From the NCBI GenBank assembly GCA_046329535.1, contig JAXLUN010000001.1:186001-250000 (forward strand): DNA of 64,000 nt, read 5' to 3'. Position numbers and translations under genes: made by a program. The notes beneath the pieces are model-generated. The model saw nothing but the letters and a program-made list of their open reading frames with translations. It was not told where the DNA came from and made no database searches. This stretch comes from Bog-950 sp046329535. GTDB lineage: Bacteria > Bacteroidota > Bacteroidia > Chitinophagales > LD1. Shown here one piece after another: positions 52,571 through 62,055 of this stretch. Each line of letters opens with the position of its first letter. Within the stretch, counting starts at the first letter, position 1.

Positions 52571-55500
52571 ATGAAGGCCCGACTTAAGCAGATTAGTACC
52601 ATCGGAGTTTTGTTACTCACCATTACCGTAGCCGTAGCTGCCATTACTACTGGCTTTTTAACTGAAACCTTTGAAACAGAATTTGTAAAAAACCTGCGCA
52701 ACAAATTTCGAGAGTTTAATAACCATATAGAAAGCGAACGGGTGTATTTGCAAACGGATAAAACGTTTTATAAGCCTGGGGAAACTATTTGGTTTTCAGC
52801 TTTTGTCAGAGATGAAAAGACGCTCAAGGCAAGTGGCAAGTCAGATATTATTCATGTGGAGTTGATTTCGCCTAAAGGAGCGATAGAAAAACATTATAAG
52901 ATTGTTGCTAAGAACGGAACCGCTCAGGGTGATTTTGATTTGACAAATCATTTAGGAGGTGTATATAAGATTAAAGCATACACCGAATGGCAGAAGAATG
53001 AAGAAGGAGCGTTGCTTTTTGAAAAGGAAATAACCGTACAAAATGTAGTAATGCCCCGACTTAAAATGAAGTTGGATTTTGAACGGAAAGCTTATGGTAA
53101 AGGTGATGAGGTAGTGGCTAAAGTTGAACTAAATGATAATGACAATAAACCCTTGTTAAATACCAAAGTGAAATTTGTTGCCAGGCTGGACGGTAATGTA
53201 CTATCTGAAAAAACAGCAAATACTAATGAAGATGGCAAGGCGAATCTGAAATTTAAGTTGCCTGCTGACTTAAACTCTGTGGACTGTCTTTTGAATGTTA
53301 TGATTGATTGGGACGGAAGCATAGAAAGCATTTCGCGCAGCGTGCCAATTGTATTAAACAAAATTTCTCTGGAGTTCTTCCCTGAAGGAGGAGATCTGGT
53401 AGCTAACGTAAGTTCTAAAGTGGCTTTTCGGGCAATGAATGAATTCAACAAGCCGGCCGATGTAGAGGGGATAATTGTTGACGCTAAAGGAGCTTTTGTT
53501 AGCCGTTTTACCAGTTATCATTCAGGCATTGGCGCGCTAACAATTACTCCAAAGCGTGGAGAAACATACAAAGCAAGAATTACTAAGCCAGAGGGTATAT
53601 TGGATGAGTTTGCTCTCCCTGAGGCACTTAAAGCAGGTTATGTTATGTCTGTAAATGTGCCAACGGAAAAATTGCTGAACCTGAGTGTTTACTCTTTCCA
53701 AAACGAACTTCTTTCCTTAGTGGCACAAACAAGGGGTAAAATGGTTTATGCGCAGTCGTTCAACGCAAATCGCGGAACTAATATTTTGCAAATAAACACA
53801 GATAATTTTCCTATCGGTGTTTCACAAATTACTTTGTTTGACAGCAAGGGCATTGAACGGTGTGAGCGTCTGGCTTTTATTCACAAAGATGAACAGTTGA
53901 ATATTTCTATTTCGACCACCAAGCCACAATACGCTCCGAGGGAAAACGTGACTATGAACATACGGGTTACCGATGCAAACGGATTGCCCGTTGCCGGAAA
54001 CTTTGCATTGAGTGTAGTAGATGATAATCTGCTGACTTTTGCTGATGATAAACAGGGAAGCCTTATTGCTAAAGTTTTACTTGAACCGGAGCTAAAAGAA
54101 AAAGTAGAAGAACCCAATTTTTATTTTGACCGGAATGAAGAAAAGGCCGATATGGCACTTGATTTACTTTTAATGACAAGCGGCTGGAGAAAATTTTCAT
54201 GGAAACAAATTCAGCAGGAAGATTTACCGGAAATAAAGTTTAGTGCCGAAAAAGCACAGTTGAGTGGGGTGGTGTATGACGGATATACCTATAAGCCACT
54301 GCCAGGGGCTCAGTTACAATTATCTAATAGCGGTAAATCGGTAACTACTGATAAGGACGGTAAGTTTTCCATCAACAGATTTGATATAACAGTATCTAAT
54401 CAAATAACAATAACTGCTGCGGAACATCAAAAACAAGTGCATACAATTTACAGTTATGGAAGCGGAGCAGCATATTACTTGTATGATAACAAACGCAGGT
54501 TTTATGAAGAAGTACCCATGGCTGTTGGTCGTGGCGGGGCAGTGAACGAGGGCATGATGATGGATGTTCAGGCTATTGCTGTAGAAACAAAAGCCAACAA
54601 CAGAGTTTTCGCTGATAAGAAGAATGAAGCAGTTGCGGAGTTTGCCGCCAGAGATTGGGAGAATACTCCTAAAGAATTAGCAGATGATATTACCGAACAG
54701 GAGCAAGACAATTTTGATGCTGATGAAAATAAGGTAATGCAAGCACAGGTGGGTGATTTACGATTAGCTGCAATGCAGAGATTTGAGAAACAGGTGCAGC
54801 AACAGAATCAGGCTCTGTTTTACCGGGCTAAGGAGTTTTCAAAGAAACACTACACCGCAACCGATACTACTCGGTCAGACTTTGCGTCTACCGTGTATTG
54901 GAACGGAAATGTAGTAACAGATAAGAGCGGCCGTGCCAGAATAGAGTTTGTAACGAACGACTTGATTTCTTCTTTCAAAACTACTGTGGAAGGCTTTGGT
55001 GATGATGGTTCAATTGGAAGAGGCGAAGCGAATTTCGCTACTAAACTACCTTTTGTGCTGGATATAAAATTACCAGGAGAGGTTGTGAGTGGTGATAAAC
55101 TGATGCTTCCTGTTTTTGTTAAAAACAACTCAGCAGAAGACGTGAAGGGTCATTTGATGATAACAGCTGCCAAACAGTTAAATATTATTTCTAAATATAC
55201 TGATGTGATGATTGGTGCTAATCAGTCTAAACTGATTTATCTGGAAGCTGTAGCCACGAACGAGATTGGAGAAGATAAAATCGAAATCAGATTCAATTCA
55301 GACAAGTATAAGGATATGATTTCCCGTAACATCAGCGTGGTAGCTAAAGGTTTTCCGGCCAATATTTCATTGAGTGGTCAGGAGATGGATAAGCAGTTTT
55401 TGATTAATCCGGTAAATGTAGTAGGAGGTTCTATGAAGGTGTCGTTTAATGCATATCCGAATATTATGACAGAGTTGATGAGCGGAGTAGAATCTATACT

Positions 55501-56935
55501 GCGCGAACCCTACGGATGTTTTGAACAAACCTCTTCTTCCAATTATCCGAATATTATGGTGCTGCAATACTTAAAAAGTATGAAGATAGATGACCCGAAA
55601 CTGGAAGTTAAAGCGAAGGACTTGCTGGATAAGGGGTACAAAAAACTCACCGCCTTCGAGACCAAAGAAAATGGATATGAGTGGTTTGGGGCAGCGCCTG
55701 CTCATGAAGCACTTACTGCTTATGGTTTGATGGAGTTTGTGGATATGAAAAATGTTTATGACGGAGTAGATGAAAAAATGATACAGCGCACGACCCAACT
55801 GCTGTTAAATAAACGTGATGGTAATGGCGGTTTTAAAAAAAATCCACGTGCACTTGACTCCTTTGGTAGTGCTGATGAAGACATTACGAATGCTTACATC
55901 GTTTATGCATTGAGCGAAGCCGGATATAAGGATGTTGCCAAAGAGTTAAATGCTGTAGAAAAAGAGGCTAAAAAAAGTAACGACCCTTACCTCATGGCTT
56001 TGGCAGCCAATGTACTATTTAACGTAAGTGAAAAGGAGCGGGGAGATAAAATGATTGTCCAACTCATCAACGCTAGAAATGAAGCCGGTTTCTGGACAGG
56101 AAAAAAACACTCTATTACCCGCAGTACGGGTGAGGGTTTAAAAACAGAAACCACTTCACTCATTCTTCTGGCGCTTTTAAAATCACAAACTCCCGATGTG
56201 GAGAGTGTAACAAGTGCGGTAAAGTTTTTGGTAGGCGCCCGAAGCGGCCATGGTGGTTTTGGCTCAACACAGGCAACCATTCTGGCATTAAAAGCACTGA
56301 CCAAATATGCTGAGTTTACCAAGAAGACTGATGAGGCAGGAACCATAGAGTTGCTGGTAAACGGCACAATTGTATCACAAAAAGATTTTGCCAAAGGTGA
56401 GCGAAACAATATCTCGATAGAAGGGCTGGAGCGGTTTATACAGCAAGGCAAACAAAAAATAGAAGTGCGTTTTAAAGGGTGTAAACAAGCCTTGCCATAC
56501 GCTATGAATATTTCATACAGTACTTCTCTGCCCGAAAGTTCAAAAGAGTGTGTAGTGAGTCTGGACGCCAGACTCTCCGATAAGCAAATTAAGGTGGGTG
56601 AAACAATTCGCCTGTCGGCTACTGTTAAGAACAAAACCAACGAAGGCCAGCCGATGACCATGGTTATTCTGGGCATTCCTGCGGGCTTGTCTGCTCAGCC
56701 ATGGCAGTTGAAAGAGTTGCAGGAAAAAGGAACGATTGATTTCTATGAAGTAACCGGCAACAATATTGCCTGCTATTATCGTGACCTGGCTCCTAATGAA
56801 CAGAAACAGATAAATCTGGATTTGAAAGCGGAAATAGTTGGTGAGTATGAAGCCCCGGCATCTTCGGCTTATCTATATTACACCAGTGAAAACAAAAACT
56901 GGGTTGGTTTAAATAAGGTGTATGTAAATCCTTAG
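52571..56935 (+). CDS. Alpha-2-macroglobulin-family protein with intact thioester
   Basis: The 1454-residue protein has an N-terminal hydrophobic segment (signal peptide or anchor, ~10-30), an MG2-type domain (ERVYLQTDKTFYKPGETIWFSAFVRD) and further macroglobulin domains. Residues ~566-760 carry an extra carboxypeptidase-regulatory-like insert (SGVVYDGYTYKPLPGAQLQLS) and a charged helical stretch. The core A2M domain follows (YWNGNVVTDKSGRARIEFVTND). The thioester motif GCFEQT has Cys ~983 and Gln ~986, and alpha-helical TED repeats follow. A2Ms trap attacking proteases. The bacterial partner PBP1c gene is not adjacent; instead an ECF sigma/anti-sigma pair is divergent. Confidence 0.92.
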   Translation: MKARLKQISTIGVLLLTITVAVAAITTGFLTETFETEFVKNLRNKFREFNNHIESERVYLQTDKTFYKPGETIWFSAFVRDEKTLKASGKSDIIHVELISPKGAIEKHYKIVAKNGTAQGDFDLTNHLGGVYKIKAYTEWQKNEEGALLFEKEITVQNVVMPRLKMKLDFERKAYGKGDEVVAKVELNDNDNKPLLNTKVKFVARLDGNVLSEKTANTNEDGKANLKFKLPADLNSVDCLLNVMIDWDGSIESISRSVPIVLNKISLEFFPEGGDLVANVSSKVAFRAMNEFNKPADVEGIIVDAKGAFVSRFTSYHSGIGALTITPKRGETYKARITKPEGILDEFALPEALKAGYVMSVNVPTEKLLNLSVYSFQNELLSLVAQTRGKMVYAQSFNANRGTNILQINTDNFPIGVSQITLFDSKGIERCERLAFIHKDEQLNISISTTKPQYAPRENVTMNIRVTDANGLPVAGNFALSVVDDNLLTFADDKQGSLIAKVLLEPELKEKVEEPNFYFDRNEEKADMALDLLLMTSGWRKFSWKQIQQEDLPEIKFSAEKAQLSGVVYDGYTYKPLPGAQLQLSNSGKSVTTDKDGKFSINRFDITVSNQITITAAEHQKQVHTIYSYGSGAAYYLYDNKRRFYEEVPMAVGRGGAVNEGMMMDVQAIAVETKANNRVFADKKNEAVAEFAARDWENTPKELADDITEQEQDNFDADENKVMQAQVGDLRLAAMQRFEKQVQQQNQALFYRAKEFSKKHYTATDTTRSDFASTVYWNGNVVTDKSGRARIEFVTNDLISSFKTTVEGFGDDGSIGRGEANFATKLPFVLDIKLPGEVVSGDKLMLPVFVKNNSAEDVKGHLMITAAKQLNIISKYTDVMIGANQSKLIYLEAVATNEIGEDKIEIRFNSDKYKDMISRNISVVAKGFPANISLSGQEMDKQFLINPVNVVGGSMKVSFNAYPNIMTELMSGVESILREPYGCFEQTSSSNYPNIMVLQYLKSMKIDDPKLEVKAKDLLDKGYKKLTAFETKENGYEWFGAAPAHEALTAYGLMEFVDMKNVYDGVDEKMIQRTTQLLLNKRDGNGGFKKNPRALDSFGSADEDITNAYIVYALSEAGYKDVAKELNAVEKEAKKSNDPYLMALAANVLFNVSEKERGDKMIVQLINARNEAGFWTGKKHSITRSTGEGLKTETTSLILLALLKSQTPDVESVTSAVKFLVGARSGHGGFGSTQATILALKALTKYAEFTKKTDEAGTIELLVNGTIVSQKDFAKGERNNISIEGLERFIQQGKQKIEVRFKGCKQALPYAMNISYSTSLPESSKECVVSLDARLSDKQIKVGETIRLSATVKNKTNEGQPMTMVILGIPAGLSAQPWQLKELQEKGTIDFYEVTGNNIACYYRDLAPNEQKQINLDLKAEIVGEYEAPASSAYLYYTSENKNWVGLNKVYVNP

Positions 56936-56943
56936 CAGAGGCA

Positions 56944-56980
56944 TAAAGCATCCGTAGTTTTCTATGCTTCGGATGCTTTA
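56944..56980. terminator. Bidirectional terminator between A2M and MFS genes
   Basis: TAAAGCATCCG (56944-56954) and CGGATGCTTTA (56970-56980) form a perfect 11-bp stem with a 15-nt loop and T/A runs on both sides, serving two convergent genes. Confidence 0.8.
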
Positions 56981-56983
56981 CTT

Positions 56984-58276
56984 TTATGGATACTGCTCGG
57001 TATAATTTAAATCTTTGGCAAAGGTTTCTTTGCTTCGATAAATAGCCCATAAAGAGAGCCCCATACAAAGTATACCTACTATAAATGCACTGGTAGCATT
57101 GTTGAAAGACTGGGCTGTTAAGAATTGAAATAGCAGCGTGATAACTGGTACAGCTCCGCGAACAAAATTTGGAACGGTATTGGTAACGGTTGAGCGAATG
57201 TTGGTACCGAACTGTTCGGCAGCAATGGTTACAAAAATGGCCCAATAGCCGGTAGCGCAACCAATAAAAAAACTAAGTATATAGAAGCCCTGAAGCGAAA
57301 TGCCGAAAGAGAAAAAGAGGTAATAAATCATTAAGGCGACACTCATAGCCAAATAAAGGAAAACCACTTTTCTGCGGCTGCGTAACAGTTGACTAATTAA
57401 TCCGCTGAAAACATCGCCCACACTTAAACCGATGTAGGCATACATTAAGGCCGTGCCATTCACCACTTTGCCCTGTACGTTTAAATCTTTCGCCCAGATA
57501 ATTTCCGAATTAGCCACCACGAGGCCAATGAAATACCAGATAGGTAAGCCAATCAAAATACAGTTGAGGTATTTGAAAAAGCGCTCTCGGTTGTTGAACA
57601 ACATCCGGATATCACCTTTAGTTACTTCGCTATGCTGAATATTTATAAACATTCCCGACTCAATGGTTCCAACCCGAAGCAGTAGTAGTAGCAAACCAAG
57701 TAAGCCACCTAAAATGTAAGCTACCTGCCAGTTGGCAAATGCAATATGAAAAATGGTTTCGAGTAATTGTCCGATGGATTGCCCATTAGCACCTACCAGT
57801 GCTGCTACTACTGCTCCCAATGCGCCAAACGAAACTATAATCATAGTACCATAGCCTCGTTTTTCTTTGCTAAGTGTTTCGCTTACTAAAGTTATGCCGG
57901 CTCCCAGTTCGCCTGCCAAACCAATACCTGCAATAATGCGAACCATCGCGTACATTGGGATGGTGGTGACAAAGGCATTGATAATGTTAGCGGAAGAGTA
58001 AAGAAGAATAGAGCCGAACAGCACTGAAAGTCTCCCTTTTTTATCACCCCATATTCCCCAAAGTATACCGCCTAGTAGCATACCAATCATTTGCATATTG
58101 AACAGAAACATGCCGGTGCTCTTCAACTCTTCGGCACTAGTGCCTGGCATGATAGCTTCCAGACTTTCCTTTTTTACTACGTTGAAAAGAATCAGGTCGT
58201 AGATGTCAACAAAATAGCCGAGAGCGGCCACTACAATAATGAAGTAAGTGAGGATGGGTTTTTTCTGCTGGTTCAT
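56984..58276 (-). CDS. MFS transporter (MHS/sugar-porter-like)
   Basis: The 430-residue integral membrane protein has about a dozen hydrophobic segments. Loop 2-3 carries GDKKGRLSVLFGS, the MFS signature GD(R/K)xGR, and a central motif is IAGIGLAGELGAGITLVSETLSKEKRGYG. It most resembles metabolite:H+ symporters that import organic acids or sugars; the substrate is unknown. Its ATG overlaps the stop codon of the upstream heme A synthase gene by 4 nt (ATGA), so the two are translationally coupled. Confidence 0.88.
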   Translation of the reverse strand: MNQQKKPILTYFIIVVAALGYFVDIYDLILFNVVKKESLEAIMPGTSAEELKSTGMFLFNMQMIGMLLGGILWGIWGDKKGRLSVLFGSILLYSSANIINAFVTTIPMYAMVRIIAGIGLAGELGAGITLVSETLSKEKRGYGTMIIVSFGALGAVVAALVGANGQSIGQLLETIFHIAFANWQVAYILGGLLGLLLLLLRVGTIESGMFINIQHSEVTKGDIRMLFNNRERFFKYLNCILIGLPIWYFIGLVVANSEIIWAKDLNVQGKVVNGTALMYAYIGLSVGDVFSGLISQLLRSRRKVVFLYLAMSVALMIYYLFFSFGISLQGFYILSFFIGCATGYWAIFVTIAAEQFGTNIRSTVTNTVPNFVRGAVPVITLLFQFLTAQSFNNATSAFIVGILCMGLSLWAIYRSKETFAKDLNYTEQYP

Positions 58277-59352
58277 GCGCGTATTTTCTCTTTGCCCGAT
58301 TGCAAATGAAAAATAACAAAAACGGTGGCAGCTATCAAAAGCATGGCACCTGCCTGATGCAGCACCCCCCAGCTTACCGGTATTTTCCCCACACAGTTTA
58401 GCACGGTTATAATACCTATCAGTGCCTGCAACAGAACAATAAACGGAAACAGATTTAAGCCAAGTTTTAAAAATTTATCGGTAGTAATATTTCTGGATTT
58501 AAGAAAGAACACCAGCACCAACACTAATAAAGTATAAGCCGTAAAACGATGAACGAACTGAATAAAGATTCGGCCCCAGTTATCCTGCGCATTGTATTGC
58601 GTAAAACCAACGGTGGTAGCCGGTTCATTAAACAGTGCAGATGGAATCACTTGCCCGTTCATGTCGGGCCAGGTGTTGGCCGCTAAGCCGGCTTTCATGC
58701 CCGATACAATACCGCCTAAAAAGATTTGAAGAAAAAGTAATAACAGAATAGTCTGCGCCAGTCGCTGCAGCTTTTTTAACTGTAAACCATCAACCGCTAA
58801 TTGTACGCCATTAACCCGGTACACCGACAAAGTCATATACACCAAATAGCCGAATAAACTGAGCGCCAGTATCAGGTGAATGCTCAAATGCACAGGCGGG
58901 ACATAAATACCTGTAAGCCCACTCTTGACCATAATCCATCCATACAAACCGATTAACCCACCCCACAAAAACAGTACACCAATCTTGCGAAAGAAAGCTT
59001 TATCGAACCAACCCTTAAACACGAAAAATACAAAGGGAATAATAAACACAAAGCCCATAAAGCGCGCCCAAAAACGGTGGAAGTATTCCCAAAAGAAAAT
59101 CCATTTAAACTCGCTCAGCTCCATGCCTTCGTTAATGGTTTTATACTGCACTTTTTGTTTGTAAAGCTCAAACTCGGCATTCCATTCGGGTTCATTCAAA
59201 GGTGGTACAATACCTTTCACAGGTTTCCATTCTGTAATGGATAAGCCCGATTCGGTAAGGCGTGTAACACCGCCTACTATCACCTGAAAAAACACCATGA
59301 AACAACCGGTGAGTAACCAGAAGCCAACAACTTTACGAGCCAACGCAGACAT
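58273..59352 (-). CDS. ctaA: Heme A synthase (COX15/CtaA)
   Basis: This membrane monooxygenase converts heme O to heme A for terminal cytochrome oxidases. The 359-residue protein has about eight hydrophobic helices, the N-terminal VIVGGVTRLTESGLSITEWKPVKG motif and the heme-ligand region FFWEYFHRFWARFMG. The second half has a matching FVHRFTAYTLLV with another His, then SWGVLHQAGAMLL near the end. Length and motifs are typical of COX15-type enzymes. The following MFS gene overlaps it by 4 nt, an unusual partner; cytochrome oxidase genes are not in the window. Confidence 0.94.
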   Translation of the reverse strand: MSALARKVVGFWLLTGCFMVFFQVIVGGVTRLTESGLSITEWKPVKGIVPPLNEPEWNAEFELYKQKVQYKTINEGMELSEFKWIFFWEYFHRFWARFMGFVFIIPFVFFVFKGWFDKAFFRKIGVLFLWGGLIGLYGWIMVKSGLTGIYVPPVHLSIHLILALSLFGYLVYMTLSVYRVNGVQLAVDGLQLKKLQRLAQTILLLLFLQIFLGGIVSGMKAGLAANTWPDMNGQVIPSALFNEPATTVGFTQYNAQDNWGRIFIQFVHRFTAYTLLVLVLVFFLKSRNITTDKFLKLGLNLFPFIVLLQALIGIITVLNCVGKIPVSWGVLHQAGAMLLIAATVFVIFHLQSGKEKIRA

Positions 59353-59422
59353 AAGATTTCAATTTGCTGATACGCGAATATGTAGATATGCAAACTGAAA
59401 AACCAAAAAGACACCAATATGT

Positions 59423-60682
59423 TTAGTAGAAAACCAGTCGCTCTGTTTGGCGGGCATTGTTTTCGGTATTAGACAATTGGAGTAGATACGTGCCGGCACT
59501 TAAACCGGCTTTTGAAATGGTTTGTGTAGTATAGGCCGGAATACTTTGACTCCAAAGTAGGCGCCCTTCCAGGGTGTACAGTTCTGCCTTTATCTCCGTA
59601 TCCTGCTGCGAAAAAATATTCACCACATCCTCACTCGGATTTGGAAATACTGCTGCCGAGATGGGCTGTTTTATTTCATCCATACCTGAAATTAAAGCAG
59701 GGTCGCACACCACATTTTGGTAGAGAAAATCGCGCACAATCCAGATGGTGCTATCCATATAAGTAGAGGCGGGCGGAATAAACGGAATAGGTAGAATATA
59801 CGGCACATGGTCGGCCCCATAAAACAGATGGAAAGAATGATTGAGGCCGATATGTTCTAAGCGATTCTTTACATCACCACCACCAAACAGTAAACTTTCC
59901 GGGTGGGTAGAGGCATACACACTATCGTAATAACAGGAAACAGTGCCATCATCTGTACCGTGAACTCCAACAATGATAGGGTCACCGGGCATCATCCAAA
60001 CAGTATCGGCAATGCCACCGCACAAATCAATCACCCCTTTTACCTTTGATGAATATCCCGGATTGCCACTGTTGCCATCGCTGCCACCTAAAGAATCTAC
60101 AGCGGGGCGAGCCCAATCAGGCTCGGCACGAGACAGGGTATCGAGCTTACCATAAGCATAATTTAAACTGATAAATGCACCGGCTGAACTACCACCTATA
60201 AATATTTGATTGGTGTCAATACGAAAACTATTGGTGGTTTGGGCGTCTTTATAAAAGTAACGCACGGCTGCTTTCATATCCTGCACTCCGCGTATCAGGG
60301 CTTTAAACTGGTTGGTGTCGCAATCGCTGCCGCCCTCAAAACCCAGGCGGTAATCTATAGAAGCGCACACATAACCTCTTCGCGCAAAATTATCGCATAG
60401 GGTAACAATATCAGGGCTTAATCGGGTACCGGCCGTAAAACTGCCCGGGAAAGCCAGCACTATCAACGGTCGATGCGCCAGCTGGTCGCCTGTAGGCTGA
60501 TAGATATCCATCTTTAAATCAACGTATGTGCTGTCAAACTTCATGGAGTTACCAAAAGTGACCGTGCTGGATGACTGTGAAAAAATTTTGTCGTAAAAGC
60601 GACCGCTTACACACTGTGCCTGTAAAGGCGGAAATGAAAAATTAAAAACCGAGAGGAAGAGAAAAAGGTATAGGTTTCTCAT
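59423..60682 (-). CDS. T9SS-exported alpha/beta hydrolase (carboxylesterase-like)
   Basis: The 419-residue protein has a signal peptide (ending LQAQ) and an alpha/beta-hydrolase body. It shows HRPLIVLAFPGSFTAG (oxyanion-hole region), FARRGYVCASIDYRLGFEGG, the nucleophile elbow IFIGGSSAGAFISLNYAYG (GxSxG variant, Ser centred in GGSSAG) and IVGVHGTDDGTVSCYYDS with the acid residue. A later NHSFHLFYGADHVPY segment could supply the catalytic histidine. The C-terminus is a type A sorting domain (AVFPNPSEDVVNIFS ... LSAGTYLLQLS). It should act outside the cell on esters or lipids; the substrate is unknown. Confidence 0.9.
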   Translation of the reverse strand: MRNLYLFLFLSVFNFSFPPLQAQCVSGRFYDKIFSQSSSTVTFGNSMKFDSTYVDLKMDIYQPTGDQLAHRPLIVLAFPGSFTAGTRLSPDIVTLCDNFARRGYVCASIDYRLGFEGGSDCDTNQFKALIRGVQDMKAAVRYFYKDAQTTNSFRIDTNQIFIGGSSAGAFISLNYAYGKLDTLSRAEPDWARPAVDSLGGSDGNSGNPGYSSKVKGVIDLCGGIADTVWMMPGDPIIVGVHGTDDGTVSCYYDSVYASTHPESLLFGGGDVKNRLEHIGLNHSFHLFYGADHVPYILPIPFIPPASTYMDSTIWIVRDFLYQNVVCDPALISGMDEIKQPISAAVFPNPSEDVVNIFSQQDTEIKAELYTLEGRLLWSQSIPAYTTQTISKAGLSAGTYLLQLSNTENNARQTERLVFY

Positions 60683-60769
60683 ACGGTAAATTTTTATAAC
60701 CTAAAAGTAAAGAAAATAATTGACCCGAAACCAAACAGCGTAGTTCTGTCTTTCAGCAGTAATCTAAGT

Positions 60770-60883
60770 ATGAAAAATCCAACCGAAATACACTTACGCA
60801 CACCAAAATAGGTGGAGGAAGTTATTAATCAGGTAAATGTATGCTTGGCTAGAATCAGTTTTGCAGAGGCTCACAATAGTTAA
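60770..60883 (+). pseudogene. Possible mini-ORF interrupted by an amber codon
   Basis: ATG at 60770 gives 13 codons (MKNPTEIHLRTPK) to a TAG at 60809-60811. The same frame then continues for 23 codons (VEEVINQVNVCLARIS...) to TAA at 60883, and CAG-to-TAG would restore a 37-residue peptide. TAGTTCTG at 60751-60758 is a weak -7 box. Could be a decayed small gene or chance. Confidence 0.2.
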
Positions 60884-60975
60884 GATTGTGAAGTGTAACC
60901 CCTACTTTATTTTTTTATTACACACCAAGCGGTGTAGCTTAACAAAATTTCCAATTTAACAATTAGACAGGTCAA

Positions 60976-60983
60976 TATATTTG
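60976..60983 (+). promoter_or_regulatory. moxR operon promoter -7 element
   Basis: TATATTTG, an exact TAnnTTTG match, 24 bp before the moxR ATG. The -33 region has T-rich sequence but no clear TTG. Confidence 0.5.
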
Positions 60984-61006
60984 TCGCCCATTAAAAAACA
61001 ATAACT

Positions 61007-62017
61007 ATGGATGTAATATCAGGAAACACTACAGTTGACATTGCCGCACTCAACGAAAAAATAAATCGCGAAAGTGCCTTTGTGGATGTGTTGAACATGG
61101 AGCTGGGTAAAACTATTGTTGGCCAAAAGTATATGGTAGAACGTTTGTTGCTGGCCATGTTAGCTAACGGCCATATATTGCTGGAAGGCGTGCCGGGATT
61201 GGCAAAAACTCTTGCCATAAAATCTCTGGCCCAAGCTATTCATGCCAAATTTTCGCGTATCCAGTTTACCCCCGATTTGCTTCCGGCCGATTTAGTGGGA
61301 ACTATGATTTACAATCAAAAGGACAACGAATTTGTGGTAAAGAAGGGTCCGGTGTTTGCCAATTTTGTTTTGGCCGATGAGATAAACCGCGCCCCTGCTA
61401 AGGTACAATCTGCGTTGTTAGAAGCCATGCAGGAAAAGCAGGTGACTATTGGTGATAATACATACAGAATCGAAGACCCCTTTTTGGTTCTAGCTACGCA
61501 AAACCCTATTGAACAGGAAGGAACGTACCCACTACCTGAGGCACAGGTTGATCGTTTTATGTTGAAGGCGGTTATCACTTATCCAAAGAAGGAAGAAGAG
61601 CAACTCATCATACGTCAGAACATGCAAATGAGTAGCACGCCCATAAACCCGGTGGTAAAGGCCGAAGATATTGTAGCGGCACGTAAAACGGTTCGGGAAG
61701 TTTACATGGACGAAAAGATTGAGCGCTACATTCTCGATATAGTATTTGCTACCCGCAAACCTGAAGATTATAAATTGACTAAACTGAAATCGTTGATTGG
61801 CTACGGAGGCTCACCTCGCGCCAGTATCAACTTAGCTATTGCTGCAAAAGCGTACGCTTTCATTAAGCGCAGAGGTTATGTTATACCGGAAGATGTGCGC
61901 GCTATTTGCTTTGATGTTATGCGCCATCGTGTGGGTTTAACTTACGAAGCGGAAGCCGAGAACATAACTTCAGAAGAAGTAATCAGCGAAATTCTGAACG
62001 CAGTTGAAGTTCCGTAG
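61007..62017 (+). CDS. MoxR-family AAA+ ATPase
   Basis: The 336-residue MoxR chaperone-like ATPase has Walker A EGVPGLAKTLA (~65-75), the RIQFTPDLLPADLVG block, Walker B FVLADEINRAPAKVQSALLEAM, sensor TQNPIEQEGTYPLPEAQVDRF and the C-terminal lid GYGGSPRASINLAIAAKAYAF. MoxR proteins work with VWA-domain proteins on metal-centre or complex maturation and on stress tolerance. It is the first gene of the moxR-DUF58-Bat cluster that continues rightwards. Length is normal. Confidence 0.95.
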   Translation: MDVISGNTTVDIAALNEKINRESAFVDVLNMELGKTIVGQKYMVERLLLAMLANGHILLEGVPGLAKTLAIKSLAQAIHAKFSRIQFTPDLLPADLVGTMIYNQKDNEFVVKKGPVFANFVLADEINRAPAKVQSALLEAMQEKQVTIGDNTYRIEDPFLVLATQNPIEQEGTYPLPEAQVDRFMLKAVITYPKKEEEQLIIRQNMQMSSTPINPVVKAEDIVAARKTVREVYMDEKIERYILDIVFATRKPEDYKLTKLKSLIGYGGSPRASINLAIAAKAYAFIKRRGYVIPEDVRAICFDVMRHRVGLTYEAEAENITSEEVISEILNAVEVP

Positions 62018-62055
62018 TCATCGGCAGTAAACAGCAGCACTAAGCAGTATTGAAT

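Larger units (their letters stand above)
60683..61006. other. Intergenic region upstream of moxR
   Basis: About 320 bp between the divergent esterase and moxR genes. It contains the mini-ORF relic described separately and an exact TATATTTG -7 element near moxR. No RNA gene or repeat was recognised. Confidence 0.45.

Noticed and set aside
55987..56676. 229-codon antisense frame inside the alpha-2-macroglobulin gene
   Set aside because: No family resemblance, and it lies opposite the conserved thioester-domain repeats; open by chance.
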